Shown here: positions 45,988 to 55,085 of the stretch, one piece after another
Layout: each line of letters starts with the position of its first letter
How positions within the stretch are numbered: the stretch's first letter is position 1
NCBI GenBank assembly: GCA_046484405.1
Contig: JAWOIX010000034.1
Location: 1 to 64,000 of the forward strand
Origin: Pelovirga sp046484405
Lineage (GTDB): Bacteria; Desulfobacterota; Desulfuromonadia; Desulfuromonadales; Geopsychrobacteraceae
Direction: 5' to 3'
Length of the DNA: 64,000 nt
Translations under genes and position numbers: made by a program
The notes under the pieces: generated by a model
The model's input: the letters and a program-made list of their open reading frames with translations, nothing else
Database searches by the model: none
What the model was told of the DNA's origin: nothing

Positions 45988-47582
45988 AACGCTTTCTCCC
46001 GCCGCAGGATCATCCCCACCGAGATACCGGAAAACAGGACAATCGCCGCGGCAAAGGGGGCCGCTTCGGCCATCAGCCCTTCAACCGTACGACTGAAAAC
46101 GGACACGGCCAGGGTATTGAAGCCCGTTGGTGACAACAGCAGGGTTATCGGCAACTCTTTCATACAGAACAGGAAAACCAGCACGATGCCGGCAATCATG
46201 CCACGCCGCAGGCGCGGCAGCAGCACATGAAAAAAGGTCGCAATCGGCCCGTAGCCAAGGGACCAGGAGGCCTCTTCCAGCTGCGGGCGGGCCTGGAGGA
46301 TCGCGCTGCGCAAGGGCCCCATGGCCAGAACCAGGGTGGCAATGGTCCAGGCAAGAATCAGCAGAAAAACCGTCTGGTAAAGGAAAAACGCCGTCTGCAG
46401 GGCAAAAAACACCATCGCCAGGGCCAGGGTCAAAGGCGGCAGGGCATAACCGATATAGGCAGAGCGCTCAACCCAGATGATCAGTGGCGACGGGTAACGC
46501 GCCGCGAGATAGCACAGGGGAAAGGCCAGAACAACTGCCAGCAATGCCGCCGGCAGGGCCGCGGAGGCCGAAGTCAGAAAGGTCCAGGGGACCTCCATGA
46601 AAACACGCGCATCGGGCGGCAACAGAATCAGCCAGTAAGCCAGCATCAACACCGGCATGACCACGGACGCACCCAGAACCAGCAGCAGATAGCAAAGCGC
46701 CAGGGGGAGGGACTTCTTCAACACAATCGGCCTGGCCGGACGGATGGAACCACTACCGACACTCGCCAACCGCCGCCGCCGCAGGACAAAGATTTCCATC
46801 ACCACAAAACTGAGCGCCAGAACCAACAGCATGATCGACAACCAGGCGGCATAAACGCGATCAAAAGCCCCGGCATACTGGTTGTATATGGCAAAACTGA
46901 AGGCCTCGTAACGCATCAGGGCAATGGCGCCGAAATCCCCCATCACATAAAGACCGACCACCAGATACCCGGCCAGCAATCCCGGCAGCAGATGAGGCAT
47001 AATCACCTTTGTCAAAATCTGGGTGTTGGAATAACCAAGGCTTTTGGCGCTCTCCTCGAGGCTGCTGTCCAACCCGAGCAGGGCCGAGCGCAGATTGAGA
47101 AACAGGTAGGGGTAGGTGTACAGGGCCAGGGCAACCACCGCCCCCCAATAGCCCTGGATGTTGGGGATCTGCAGGTCAAACAGTCGCGCGGCGGCACCGT
47201 AGCGACCACCAATGCCCATCAGCGCGTAGGCCATGACATAACCGGGGATGGCCAGGGGGACAACCGCCAGAACGGTCACCTGCCGGCGCATAGGCAAGGT
47301 CGTGCGCGTCACCAGCCAGGCCAGGGGCAACGCCAGAAAGGTTCCCAGCACCAGCACCCCAGCGGTCAGCAACAGGGTGTTGCTCAACAGCTCGAGATTC
47401 CTGCTGTTAAGCACCAGCGTGGCAAGCTGCTGGCGATCCGCCTGCAGTGCCCGGACCAGCAGATAGACCATGGGCACCAGCATGGCCACGGACACAGCCA
47501 CAGCCGGGAACAAGAGGCTTGGTGGCGCCTTGCGCCCCGTACCATAGACGAACTTGCGCAGATGACCCAGTTGTCGTTGCAT
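45984..47582 (-). CDS. fbpB: Iron(III) ABC transporter, fused permease
   Basis: The 532-aa protein has about twelve helices in two homologous halves, each with a permease EAA-type loop (EESAKSLGYSNTQI and EEASWSLGYGPIATFF), as in FbpB/SfuB. The ATG at 47582 has a weak AGGA site; the frame could extend 22 residues upstream. It is 99 bases downstream of the binding-protein gene, a gap with no terminator visible. Confidence 0.9.
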   Translation of the reverse strand: MQRQLGHLRKFVYGTGRKAPPSLLFPAVAVSVAMLVPMVYLLVRALQADRQQLATLVLNSRNLELLSNTLLLTAGVLVLGTFLALPLAWLVTRTTLPMRRQVTVLAVVPLAIPGYVMAYALMGIGGRYGAAARLFDLQIPNIQGYWGAVVALALYTYPYLFLNLRSALLGLDSSLEESAKSLGYSNTQILTKVIMPHLLPGLLAGYLVVGLYVMGDFGAIALMRYEAFSFAIYNQYAGAFDRVYAAWLSIMLLVLALSFVVMEIFVLRRRRLASVGSGSIRPARPIVLKKSLPLALCYLLLVLGASVVMPVLMLAYWLILLPPDARVFMEVPWTFLTSASAALPAALLAVVLAFPLCYLAARYPSPLIIWVERSAYIGYALPPLTLALAMVFFALQTAFFLYQTVFLLILAWTIATLVLAMGPLRSAILQARPQLEEASWSLGYGPIATFFHVLLPRLRRGMIAGIVLVFLFCMKELPITLLLSPTGFNTLAVSVFSRTVEGLMAEAAPFAAAIVLFSGISVGMILRREKAL

Positions 47583-47681
47583 TGGCCCAGTATATCCTGT
47601 TTGCACTGCGGCAGGACACCCCGTGACGAAATGTCCTGCCGCTGACACATCACTGTTATGTCCAAAGAGTATCGGTCCTGC

Positions 47682-48683
47682 CTACAACAATTCGGCCTGA
47701 CGCAGCAGATCCAGGGTGCCCTGAAGATCTGCCAGCTGATCAAGATTGATCGTCGGGGCTGCCTGCAATACGACGCTGGTATCGGTCAAGTTGGGGTTAC
47801 TGATCACATTCGGGGTAACCGCATACTCATTCACGACCGTGGTAAAATACTGTTGGGCTGCTGCGGAAAGCAGAAAGCGAATCAGTTGCTGGGCAGCGTC
47901 CTGCTGTTTGCTCGACCTGATCACCGCAATCCCGGCCACATTGACCAGGTTGCCGACATCACCATCAGCAAAAAAAGCCTGCTCAACCGGATACTCGCTG
48001 TCGGTTGCCTGGAAACGCGGCAGGTAGTAGTTGTTGACCAGGGCGAAGTCCGCCTCGCCGTCAGCGATACCGGCAATCGCCGTGCTGTTGTTACGGAAGG
48101 CCTTCGGCTCGTTGGCCTTGATCCCTTGCAGCCACTCCAGGGTGCGCTCGTTGCCATGCAGGACCCTCATCGCGGTGACAAAGGCCTGAAAACTGCCGTT
48201 GGTCGGCGGAATAGCCAGGCGCCCACGATATTCCGGGCGGGTCAGATCGAAAACCGAAGCGGGCAATTGATCCGGAGTGACCCGCTCTTTGGAGTAGGCG
48301 ACCACGCGGGCACGACCACTGGTCGCCACCCACTGTCCCGTCGTACTGGTGTAGATCTCCGGCAGACCGGCGTAAACCTCTTGCGGTAACGTTGACAACA
48401 GCCCGGCATCAGCCAGGGCACCCATGGCTCCGGCGTCCTGGCCCCAGAACAGATCCGCCGGAGAACGTTCCCCTTCTTCCTGGATCAGCACAGCCAACTG
48501 CGCGGTATCACCATAGCGAACGTTCACCTTGACCCCGGTGTCACGTTGAAACTGGTCGATAATCGGTTTGACAAAGGTTTCGCCGCGGCCTGAATAAACG
48601 GTCAGCTCAGAGGCCTGAGCCATTCCGGTCAGAACCACCAGACATACGGAAACAACAGACATATACCAGACAGCCAATCTCAT
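47682..48683 (-). CDS. fbpA: Iron(III) ABC transporter, periplasmic binding protein
   Basis: The 333-aa protein has a signal peptide (MRLAVWYMSVVSVCLVVLTGMAQA), then the ferric-binding fold with LTVYSGRGETFVKPIIDQF and the iron-ligating Tyr pair in LVNNYYLPRF. This places it in the FbpA/FutA family. Promoter region is AT-rich and contains a Fur-box-like palindrome. AAGGAGAG precedes the ATG. Confidence 0.92.
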   Translation of the reverse strand: MRLAVWYMSVVSVCLVVLTGMAQASELTVYSGRGETFVKPIIDQFQRDTGVKVNVRYGDTAQLAVLIQEEGERSPADLFWGQDAGAMGALADAGLLSTLPQEVYAGLPEIYTSTTGQWVATSGRARVVAYSKERVTPDQLPASVFDLTRPEYRGRLAIPPTNGSFQAFVTAMRVLHGNERTLEWLQGIKANEPKAFRNNSTAIAGIADGEADFALVNNYYLPRFQATDSEYPVEQAFFADGDVGNLVNVAGIAVIRSSKQQDAAQQLIRFLLSAAAQQYFTTVVNEYAVTPNVISNPNLTDTSVVLQAAPTINLDQLADLQGTLDLLRQAELL

Positions 48684-48775
48684 ATTACACTCTCCTTATA
48701 AAGTATATGGGGCAATGACCCCAAAATTGTTGAGCGAAACACTTACACGAACCGACAATCGAAATCAAGTAAAAT

Positions 48776-48790
48776 TGAAAACTGTTTTCA
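48776..48790. promoter_or_regulatory. Fur-box-like palindrome
   Basis: A perfect 7-1-7 inverted repeat TGAAAAC-T-GTTTTCA lies about 90 bases upstream of the fbpA start, close to the 7-1-7 Fur motif (TGATAAT-N-ATTATCA). It would repress fbpABC when iron is plentiful. The position relative to a promoter is not settled. Confidence 0.6.
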
Positions 48791-49320
48791 TTTTTTGCCG
48801 CCACCATGGCCCGTGCATCACGCCTGGGAAAAGCAAACCGTTTCCGATCAAAGCCGGCACCGATAGCCTTGCCTGTCGGTAACATGCAGAGCTGCCGCCC
48901 AGTCTGCCAGGGAATGTCGAGCACGGCCGCGATTGCTGTCAGAACCAGACCGCTGCCGTCAACGCAGCCGTGCTTGAACCGCGGGCCGGCCCCGCACCTA
49001 CAGCCGACTTCCGGCACTGGCATTGACAAAGTCTCGCAGCCATCTCACACCAGGGAGCAGCCTGAGACCCTCCGGCTGCTTGAAGCTCTGCCGTGCCGGG
49101 CAGGGACCCCCTACACAAATGCACACACAAAAACCCGGTTATTCGCTATAGCATGATCCAACAATTGGCGTTATGTTAGCCAGTGGCATGACTTCTTCCG
49201 GCTATCTGTTCATTCTTTTGCCATTGCCGCAAACTCCGGCTCAGCCTCCTGCAGCAGAGGGATGACGACCCGGGCGGAACAGATAAATTGGTTTTTACTG
49301 GAACAGGGATCTTTACCACC
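48791..49320. other. 530-base intergenic region without a clear gene
   Basis: It separates the divergent fbpA and macA genes. It has a hairpin AGCAGCC/GGCTGCT at 49056-49080 and otherwise no reliable coding. On the minus strand a frame from 49029 begins with a Cys-rich patch (CRCGAGPRFKHGC) similar to a SEC-C zinc motif with one Cys lost, which might be a gene remnant. The macA promoter must lie near its 3' end. Confidence 0.5.
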
Positions 49321-50586
49321 ATGGGACAATCCGAACGGAACCAGCAGGGAAAACTGCTCTTTCCCGCTATCATAATCCTGCTGCTGATCAGTGCCGCAGC
49401 CGTTGGCTGGTACGTCTTCTTTCACCAGCAGAACAACAACGGCGAGCCCCTCCTTTCCAGCCAGGTGCAACGCGGCAGCATCGAAGAGCTGGTCACCGCG
49501 ACGGGCATTCTGCAACCGCGGGACTATGTCGACGTGGGAGCCCAGGTGTCCGGACAATTGCACAGAATCCATGTCGACGTTGGCACCCGGGTCAAAGCCG
49601 GTGATCTTCTTGCCGAGATCGATCCGACCCTGTTTATGGCCAGGGTCGACGCCAGCCGCGCCCAGCTGCGCTATCAGCAGGCCCAGCTGAGCGACCGCCT
49701 GGCGCAATTGCAGCTGGCAGAGATCCAGCATCGTCGCCAGCAGAACCTTCTTGCCGGGCAGGCGACCACGGAGGAGAATGCGCAGAATGCCGCGGCCGCC
49801 TACCAGTCGGCCCGCGCCCAGATTGTCATGCTCGAAGCACAGATCGAGCAGACCGAGTCCTCCCTGCGTGCCGATGAAGCCAATCTGGGATTCGCCCGCA
49901 TCTTCGCACCAATGGACGGGACCGTTGTCGCGATCGATGCCCGCCAGGGACAGACCATCAACGCCAACCAGCAGGCCCCGATTATCCTGCGCATCGCCGA
50001 TCTGTCGACGATGACGGTGCAGACCCGGGTTTCAGAAGCGGACATTACCAGGCTCAAGGTCGGCATGCCGGCCTACTTCACCACTCTCGGAGGGCGGGAA
50101 CGCCGCTGGCACGGCACGCTGCATCGCATTGAACCGACCCCGCTGGTAGAAAACAACGTCGTGCTCTATAACGCCCTGTTTGATGTTGACAACGGCGGTG
50201 GCCGGCTGTTGCCACACATGACGGCGCAGGTTTTCTTTGTCGTCGCTGCTGCCGAGGAAACGCTGCTGGTACCAGCCTCCGCCGTAAACCTGCAGGGCGC
50301 CGCCACACCGGAACCGTCAGGGAACAGAGCGGCAAACGACAATCACCCTGACCGGGAGGACGACAGACTGTCCCGGGGATCCGTTATTGTGCTGGACAGT
50401 GCGGGCAAGATGGAACCGCGGCAGGTCGAGGTAGGCATCAGCAACCGGATCCAGATGCAGGTCGTCAGCGGTTTAAGTGAGGGCGAACGCGTCCTCACCC
50501 ATCCCGCTGCCGCGCCGCAAGGTGGGGCAGAAAAAGCCGCCGGCCAGCGCATGGGCCCGCCGGGCAGTATGCCCTTACGCCGATGA
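49321..50586 (+). CDS. macA: MacA-like periplasmic adaptor (membrane fusion protein)
   Basis: The 421-aa adaptor has one N-terminal membrane helix (LLFPAIIILLLISAAAVGWYVFF), a split lipoyl domain (GSIEELVTATGILQPRDYVDVGAQVSGQL and GFARIFAPMDGTVVAIDARQGQ), an alpha-hairpin of coiled coil (residues ~105-185) and a beta-barrel. It links MacB to an outer-membrane channel. The ATG at 49321 is preferred over the TTG at 49288; the site upstream is weak. It overlaps macB by 4 bases. Confidence 0.9.
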   Translation: MGQSERNQQGKLLFPAIIILLLISAAAVGWYVFFHQQNNNGEPLLSSQVQRGSIEELVTATGILQPRDYVDVGAQVSGQLHRIHVDVGTRVKAGDLLAEIDPTLFMARVDASRAQLRYQQAQLSDRLAQLQLAEIQHRRQQNLLAGQATTEENAQNAAAAYQSARAQIVMLEAQIEQTESSLRADEANLGFARIFAPMDGTVVAIDARQGQTINANQQAPIILRIADLSTMTVQTRVSEADITRLKVGMPAYFTTLGGRERRWHGTLHRIEPTPLVENNVVLYNALFDVDNGGGRLLPHMTAQVFFVVAAAEETLLVPASAVNLQGAATPEPSGNRAANDNHPDREDDRLSRGSVIVLDSAGKMEPRQVEVGISNRIQMQVVSGLSEGERVLTHPAAAPQGGAEKAAGQRMGPPGSMPLRR

Positions 50587-52520
50587 ACAGCATGGCAGAG
50601 CCACTGATTGAGCTGCGCCAGGTCAGCAAAACCTATTTCCGTGGAGAACTGGCGGTCGAGGTGCTGCACGGTGTCGACCTGCAGATCTGGCCGGGTGAAT
50701 TTCTGGCGATCATGGGGGCTTCAGGGTCCGGCAAGTCGACCCTGATGAACCTGCTCGGCTGCCTCGATCGTCCGACCTCCGGCCAGTATCTCTTCAGAGG
50801 ACAGGATGTCTCGTCCCTCTCCAGCGATGACCTGGCACGTCTGCGCCGTGAAGAGTTCGGCTTCATCTTCCAGAGCTATCACCTGATCCACACCGCCACG
50901 GCACTGGAAAATGTCGAGGTGCCGTCGGTCTATGCGGGAATCCCGCGCGCGCAGCGCCGCGCCAGGGCCACCGAGCTGCTGACCGAGCTGGGTCTTGCGG
51001 AGCGGATGAGCCACCGCCCGGCGCAACTCTCCGGCGGACAGCAGCAACGGGTCTCCATCGCCCGGGCGCTGATGAACGGCGGCGGGGTGATCCTTGCTGA
51101 CGAGCCGACCGGGGCCCTCGACAGCCACAGCGGCGGCGAAGTCATGAAGCTCATCGCTGAACTGTCGGAACGCGGGCATACTGTCATTCTCATTACCCAT
51201 GAGCCGGAGATTGCCCGCCACGCCGACCGGATCATCGAAATTCGCGATGGCCGGATTATTGCCGATCCCGCACCCCAGGCCGCGACCGTGCATCCGGCAA
51301 TCCCGCGGCAGAAGGCACAGAAACGCACCCCGGCAGAGCTGTTCGAGGCGACCCGCACCGCGACACGCTCCCTGCGCACCAACGTGTTTCGCACCATCCT
51401 CACCCTGCTCGGGATTGTCATCGGCGTCGCATCGGTGATTTCCATGCTCGCGATCGGCGACGGGGCCAGGTACGCCGTGCTCGACCGCATCAGCGCCCTG
51501 GGCAGCAACCTGCTCATGGTCAGGCCGGGGGCCCCGAATATGCGGGGGATGAGCGGCATCGCCACGCTGGTTCCCGAGGACGTCAGCGCCGTCCGCGAGT
51601 TGCCCAACGTGCTGGCGGCGGTGCCGGAGCAGAGCAGCAGCGTCACCGTCCGCTACCGCGAGTTTGACCACCGTACCGCCATCAACAACACCTCGGCCGA
51701 CTTTGTTACAGCACGCAGCTGGTCCCTGGCGCAGGGAACCTTTTTCAACGAAAGGGATGAACGCAACTTTGCCACCGTTGCCGTCCTCGGACAAACCGTC
51801 GCCCGCGCCCTGTTTCCAGCCAGCGAACCCCTCGGGGAATACCTGTTGATCAACAATATCCCGTTCCAGATCATCGGAATCATGGCGCCGATGGGCGCCG
51901 GCATGGGAGGGGTCGATCAGGATGATGTGGTCTTCATTCCCTACACCACCGGCAGTCTGCGCCTGACCGGCCAGCGCCACCTGCGCAATATTACCGTTGC
52001 CGTCAACGATGTCGGCCAGATCGACGCAACCCAGCAACAACTGCACCAGCTGCTGCTGACCCGCCACGGCGGCATTGAAGATTTTCAGATTCGCAATATG
52101 GCATCACTGATTGACAGTATTTCTGCAACCCAGAATACCCTGACGATCCTCCTCGGCTCCATCGCTGCCATCTCGCTGCTGGTCGGTGGCATCGGGGTGA
52201 TGAATATCATGCTCGTCAGTGTCACCGAGCGGACCCGTGAAATCGGCATCCGTATGGCGACCGGCGCGCGCATGCGCAACATCCAGCAACAGTTTCTCAT
52301 CGAAGCCATGGTGGTCACCTCCAGCGGCGGCGTCATCGGCATTTTTGCCGGTCTCGGCGCCGCCGCCGTCATTGGCCACTTTGGGACACCGATCCACTAT
52401 TCCACCACCCCGGTCCTTCTTGCCTTTGGCTGCGCCTTTTTGACCGGACTGATCTTCGGCTATTTCCCCGCCCGCACCGCTGCACGTCTTGACCCGGTCG
52501 TGGCTCTTGCTGCGGATTGA
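50583..52520 (+). CDS. macB: MacB-like ABC exporter
   Basis: The 645-aa protein has an N-terminal ATPase (Walker A GASGSGKST, signature LSGGQQQRVSIARAL, Walker B VILADEPTGALD) followed by a first helix (TILTLLGIVIGVASVISML), a large periplasmic MacB domain and three C-terminal helices (VGGIGVMNIMLVSVTERTREIGIRMATGA). MacB exports macrolides, lipopeptides or protoporphyrin by a mechanotransmission cycle. An in-frame ATG three codons later (50592) is an alternative start. It is translationally coupled to macA. Confidence 0.94.
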   Translation: MNSMAEPLIELRQVSKTYFRGELAVEVLHGVDLQIWPGEFLAIMGASGSGKSTLMNLLGCLDRPTSGQYLFRGQDVSSLSSDDLARLRREEFGFIFQSYHLIHTATALENVEVPSVYAGIPRAQRRARATELLTELGLAERMSHRPAQLSGGQQQRVSIARALMNGGGVILADEPTGALDSHSGGEVMKLIAELSERGHTVILITHEPEIARHADRIIEIRDGRIIADPAPQAATVHPAIPRQKAQKRTPAELFEATRTATRSLRTNVFRTILTLLGIVIGVASVISMLAIGDGARYAVLDRISALGSNLLMVRPGAPNMRGMSGIATLVPEDVSAVRELPNVLAAVPEQSSSVTVRYREFDHRTAINNTSADFVTARSWSLAQGTFFNERDERNFATVAVLGQTVARALFPASEPLGEYLLINNIPFQIIGIMAPMGAGMGGVDQDDVVFIPYTTGSLRLTGQRHLRNITVAVNDVGQIDATQQQLHQLLLTRHGGIEDFQIRNMASLIDSISATQNTLTILLGSIAAISLLVGGIGVMNIMLVSVTERTREIGIRMATGARMRNIQQQFLIEAMVVTSSGGVIGIFAGLGAAAVIGHFGTPIHYSTTPVLLAFGCAFLTGLIFGYFPARTAARLDPVVALAAD

Positions 52521-52524
52521 GAAC

Positions 52525-53973
52525 ATGAGACAGGCTGAATCAGACGATCATCGGTGTTTCAGTGCTGGCCAATCCGCCATGCCGCTGCTGCTCTGTGCCA
52601 TTCTCCTGCTGTTGAGCGGCTGCCTGGCTTCGCCGCTGCCGCCGCAGGAACCACCGTCTGTGCCGCTGCCGCAGCAGTGGCGTGCCGCGGCAGCGGCACA
52701 GACGGGCCATCCTGAGTCCGACTGGTGGCACAACTTTCACTCCGTCAACCTCGACCGGCTGCTGACCCGGGCGGTCAACCACAGTCCCGACTTCGCGCTG
52801 ACCCTGGAACGTGTCATCCAGGCCGAAATCCAGCTGCGCAACAGCGGCGCATCGCTCTTTCCTTCCCTCAACCTGAGCGGCAGCACCAGCCGGCGCTACA
52901 GCAGGACCAGCGGTGGCGACAGCACGACCGGAAGCGCGACCGGTCTCTCCCTCGGCGCCAGCTACGAGATCGATCTGTTCGGTCGTATCGCCGCGGAGAT
53001 CGATGCCGCCCAGGCGACCTTCGCCGCCAGCAGCTATGACGCCGAAGCGGTCCGCCTGAGTCTGCTGTCAGGAATCGCGGCCGCCTATTTTCAACAGGTC
53101 GCCACCCGCGAACGCCTGACTATCGCCCGCGCCAACCTGGATATTACCGAACGGGTTCTCGCCATTGTCGAGACCCGCCTGCGTTTCGGCTCCGCTGCAC
53201 AACTGGACTACGATCGCCAGCTGGCCACCCTGCTTGGTCAGCGTTCCAATATCCTGACCCTCGAGGAACAGTCACGCCAGCAGTTCTCCGCCCTCGCTGT
53301 GCTGGTTGGCCTGTCGGCCGATCAGCTCAGCCTGGCAGAGGAATCCCTTGACGCCCTGCAGGTTCCCGTGGTGACGCCCTACCTGCCCGCCGCAATACTC
53401 CTGCGCCGTCCGGATCTGGCCCGTGCCGAGGCACAGCTGGCCGCCGCCCGGGCCAACATCAGCGTGGCACGCAAGGCATTGTTCCCGACGGTCCAGCTCA
53501 CCGGCTCCCTCGGCGGCGCCAGCACGGCCCTGCTCTCCCTGAGCGACCCGGTCACCAGCGCCAGCCTGGCGGCCGGGCTGAGCCAGGCCATCTTCGATGG
53601 CGGACGGCGCCGCAACCAGGTGGCGACCGCCAGTTCGCGCCAGCGCGAAACCCTGGAAAATTATCGCAAGGCAGTGCTAACCTCTTTAAAGGAGGTTGAA
53701 GATGCCCTGGACCGCGTTCACAGCAGTGCCGAACGCAGACAGCTCCAGGAGGACATCGTCCGGCTGGCGCAAAGCAACCTGACCCGGGCGGAATTCCGCT
53801 ACCGCGAGGGGGCCGATGAGTTGCTGACCCTGCTCGACACCCAGCGCAGCCTGTTTCAAGCGCGGGACCAGCAGATTCAGCTGCAGCTGGCCCGTCTGAA
53901 CGCTGCACTCGACCTTTACAAGGCCCTTGGCGGGGGGTGGCACAAACCCCGCCCGCAGACCTTGTCAGACTGA
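52525..53973 (+). CDS. NodT/TolC-type outer membrane efflux lipoprotein
   Basis: The 482-aa protein has a hydrophobic signal ending in a lipobox LLSGC, two repeats of the outer membrane efflux domain (helical hairpins, e.g. LERVIQAEIQLRNSGASLFPSLNLSGS and LARAEAQLAAARANISVARKALFPTVQLTGS) and C-terminal GGGWHKPRP. It forms the trimeric outer-membrane channel of the MacAB pump. Start uncertain: the ATG at 52525 gives a long N-region; 52579 is an alternative. It begins 4 bases after macB. Confidence 0.9.
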   Translation: MRQAESDDHRCFSAGQSAMPLLLCAILLLLSGCLASPLPPQEPPSVPLPQQWRAAAAAQTGHPESDWWHNFHSVNLDRLLTRAVNHSPDFALTLERVIQAEIQLRNSGASLFPSLNLSGSTSRRYSRTSGGDSTTGSATGLSLGASYEIDLFGRIAAEIDAAQATFAASSYDAEAVRLSLLSGIAAAYFQQVATRERLTIARANLDITERVLAIVETRLRFGSAAQLDYDRQLATLLGQRSNILTLEEQSRQQFSALAVLVGLSADQLSLAEESLDALQVPVVTPYLPAAILLRRPDLARAEAQLAAARANISVARKALFPTVQLTGSLGGASTALLSLSDPVTSASLAAGLSQAIFDGGRRRNQVATASSRQRETLENYRKAVLTSLKEVEDALDRVHSSAERRQLQEDIVRLAQSNLTRAEFRYREGADELLTLLDTQRSLFQARDQQIQLQLARLNAALDLYKALGGGWHKPRPQTLSD

Positions 53974-54009
53974 CCCGCCGGAAGACCGGCCGCAGCGCTG
54001 AAGGACACC

Positions 54010-54993
54010 ATGGAAAAACCAGTCACCGAACCGGCCCAGCCCTGCCTGGCCGGACAGATCCAGCACCCGCACGATTATGGTCAGGGGATCAGGACCGGCG
54101 CGGAACGCCGCACCCTGATTGTCACTTGCCTGACCATCGTCACCATGATAGCGGAAATCTTTGGCGGATGGCTGACCGGATCGATGGCTCTGCTCGCCGA
54201 CGGCATTCACATGGGGGGACACTCGGTCGCCCTGGGGCTGGCCGCCGGAGCCTATTACCTGACCCGGCGCCACGCCGGCAATCGCAGATTGAGCCTTGGC
54301 AGCGGCAAGATCGGCGATCTGGCCGCCTTTGCCAGCGCCTTGCTGCTCGCTGTTTCCGTCGTCTGGCTGATCCAGGAATCGATTCAGCGACTGCTGCAGC
54401 CGACCACCCTCCACCCCCGTGAGGCACTGCTGGTTGCCGGCATCGGCCTGCTCGTCAACCTGCTGTCGGCCTGGCTTCTCGCCGGCAGCCACAGCCACAG
54501 CGCGGGTCCGGATGGCGCCGCCCACGACCGCCATCACCATCACCAGGACAACAACCTGCGCGCCGCCCTGGTCCATGTGATCGCCGACGCGGTCACCTCC
54601 CTGGCGGCGATCGCCGGGTTGATTGCCGCCTGGGTCTGGGGCTGGAACTGGCTCGACCCGACGATCGCCCTGGTGGCATCGCTGGTCATTCTGCGCTGGG
54701 CCACCGGACTGCTCCGCCAGACCGGAGCCGTTCTCCTCGACGCCGAAGGTCCCGCCGGGTTGCGCACCGAGGTCCGGCAACGGCTCGAAGCCGTGGCGCA
54801 CAGCGAGGTCATCGATCTGCATCTCTGGTCCGTTGGCCAGGGCGCCTGGACCCTGGTTGCCGCGGTCGTCAGTCATGGTCCGGTGGCGCCCGCTGACTAC
54901 AAGCGACAGCTCGCCGACCTGCCGGAAATCCATCACCCGGTCATCGAAATCCATCCCTGCTGCTATTGCGATCTGCCCCCGCGACAGGACTGA
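54010..54993 (+). CDS. dmeF: DmeF-type cation diffusion facilitator
   Basis: The 327-aa antiporter has six helices, including SMALLADGIHMGGHSVALGLAAGAYY (metal-site HxxxD-type residues), a His-rich loop around residues 157-178 (HSHSAG and HDRHHHHQ), and VHVIADAVTSLAAI. The pattern fits the DmeF branch, which exports Co(II)/Ni(II). It starts 36 bases after the efflux channel gene, so it may share its transcript. No metal-responsive repressor is adjacent. Confidence 0.85.
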   Translation: MEKPVTEPAQPCLAGQIQHPHDYGQGIRTGAERRTLIVTCLTIVTMIAEIFGGWLTGSMALLADGIHMGGHSVALGLAAGAYYLTRRHAGNRRLSLGSGKIGDLAAFASALLLAVSVVWLIQESIQRLLQPTTLHPREALLVAGIGLLVNLLSAWLLAGSHSHSAGPDGAAHDRHHHHQDNNLRAALVHVIADAVTSLAAIAGLIAAWVWGWNWLDPTIALVASLVILRWATGLLRQTGAVLLDAEGPAGLRTEVRQRLEAVAHSEVIDLHLWSVGQGAWTLVAAVVSHGPVAPADYKRQLADLPEIHHPVIEIHPCCYCDLPPRQD

Positions 54994-55085
54994 CACCCCC
55001 CGCAACATCGGGGATTTTAGCTGTACAGTCGGAGCGCTTTCTGCTACAGCAATAAGGACACTCTTCTCTTGCAAGTGACGATCAC

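Noticed and set aside
48685..49029. Minus-strand frame with a SEC-C-like Cys cluster
   Set aside because: One Cys is missing, the frame runs through the Fur-like site and promoter of fbpA, and the C-terminal half is implausible; listed only as a possible remnant.
48806..49156. 116-codon plus-strand frame in the fbpA-macA gap
   Set aside because: No ribosome-binding site, Pro/Arg/Thr-rich without domain pattern; looks random.
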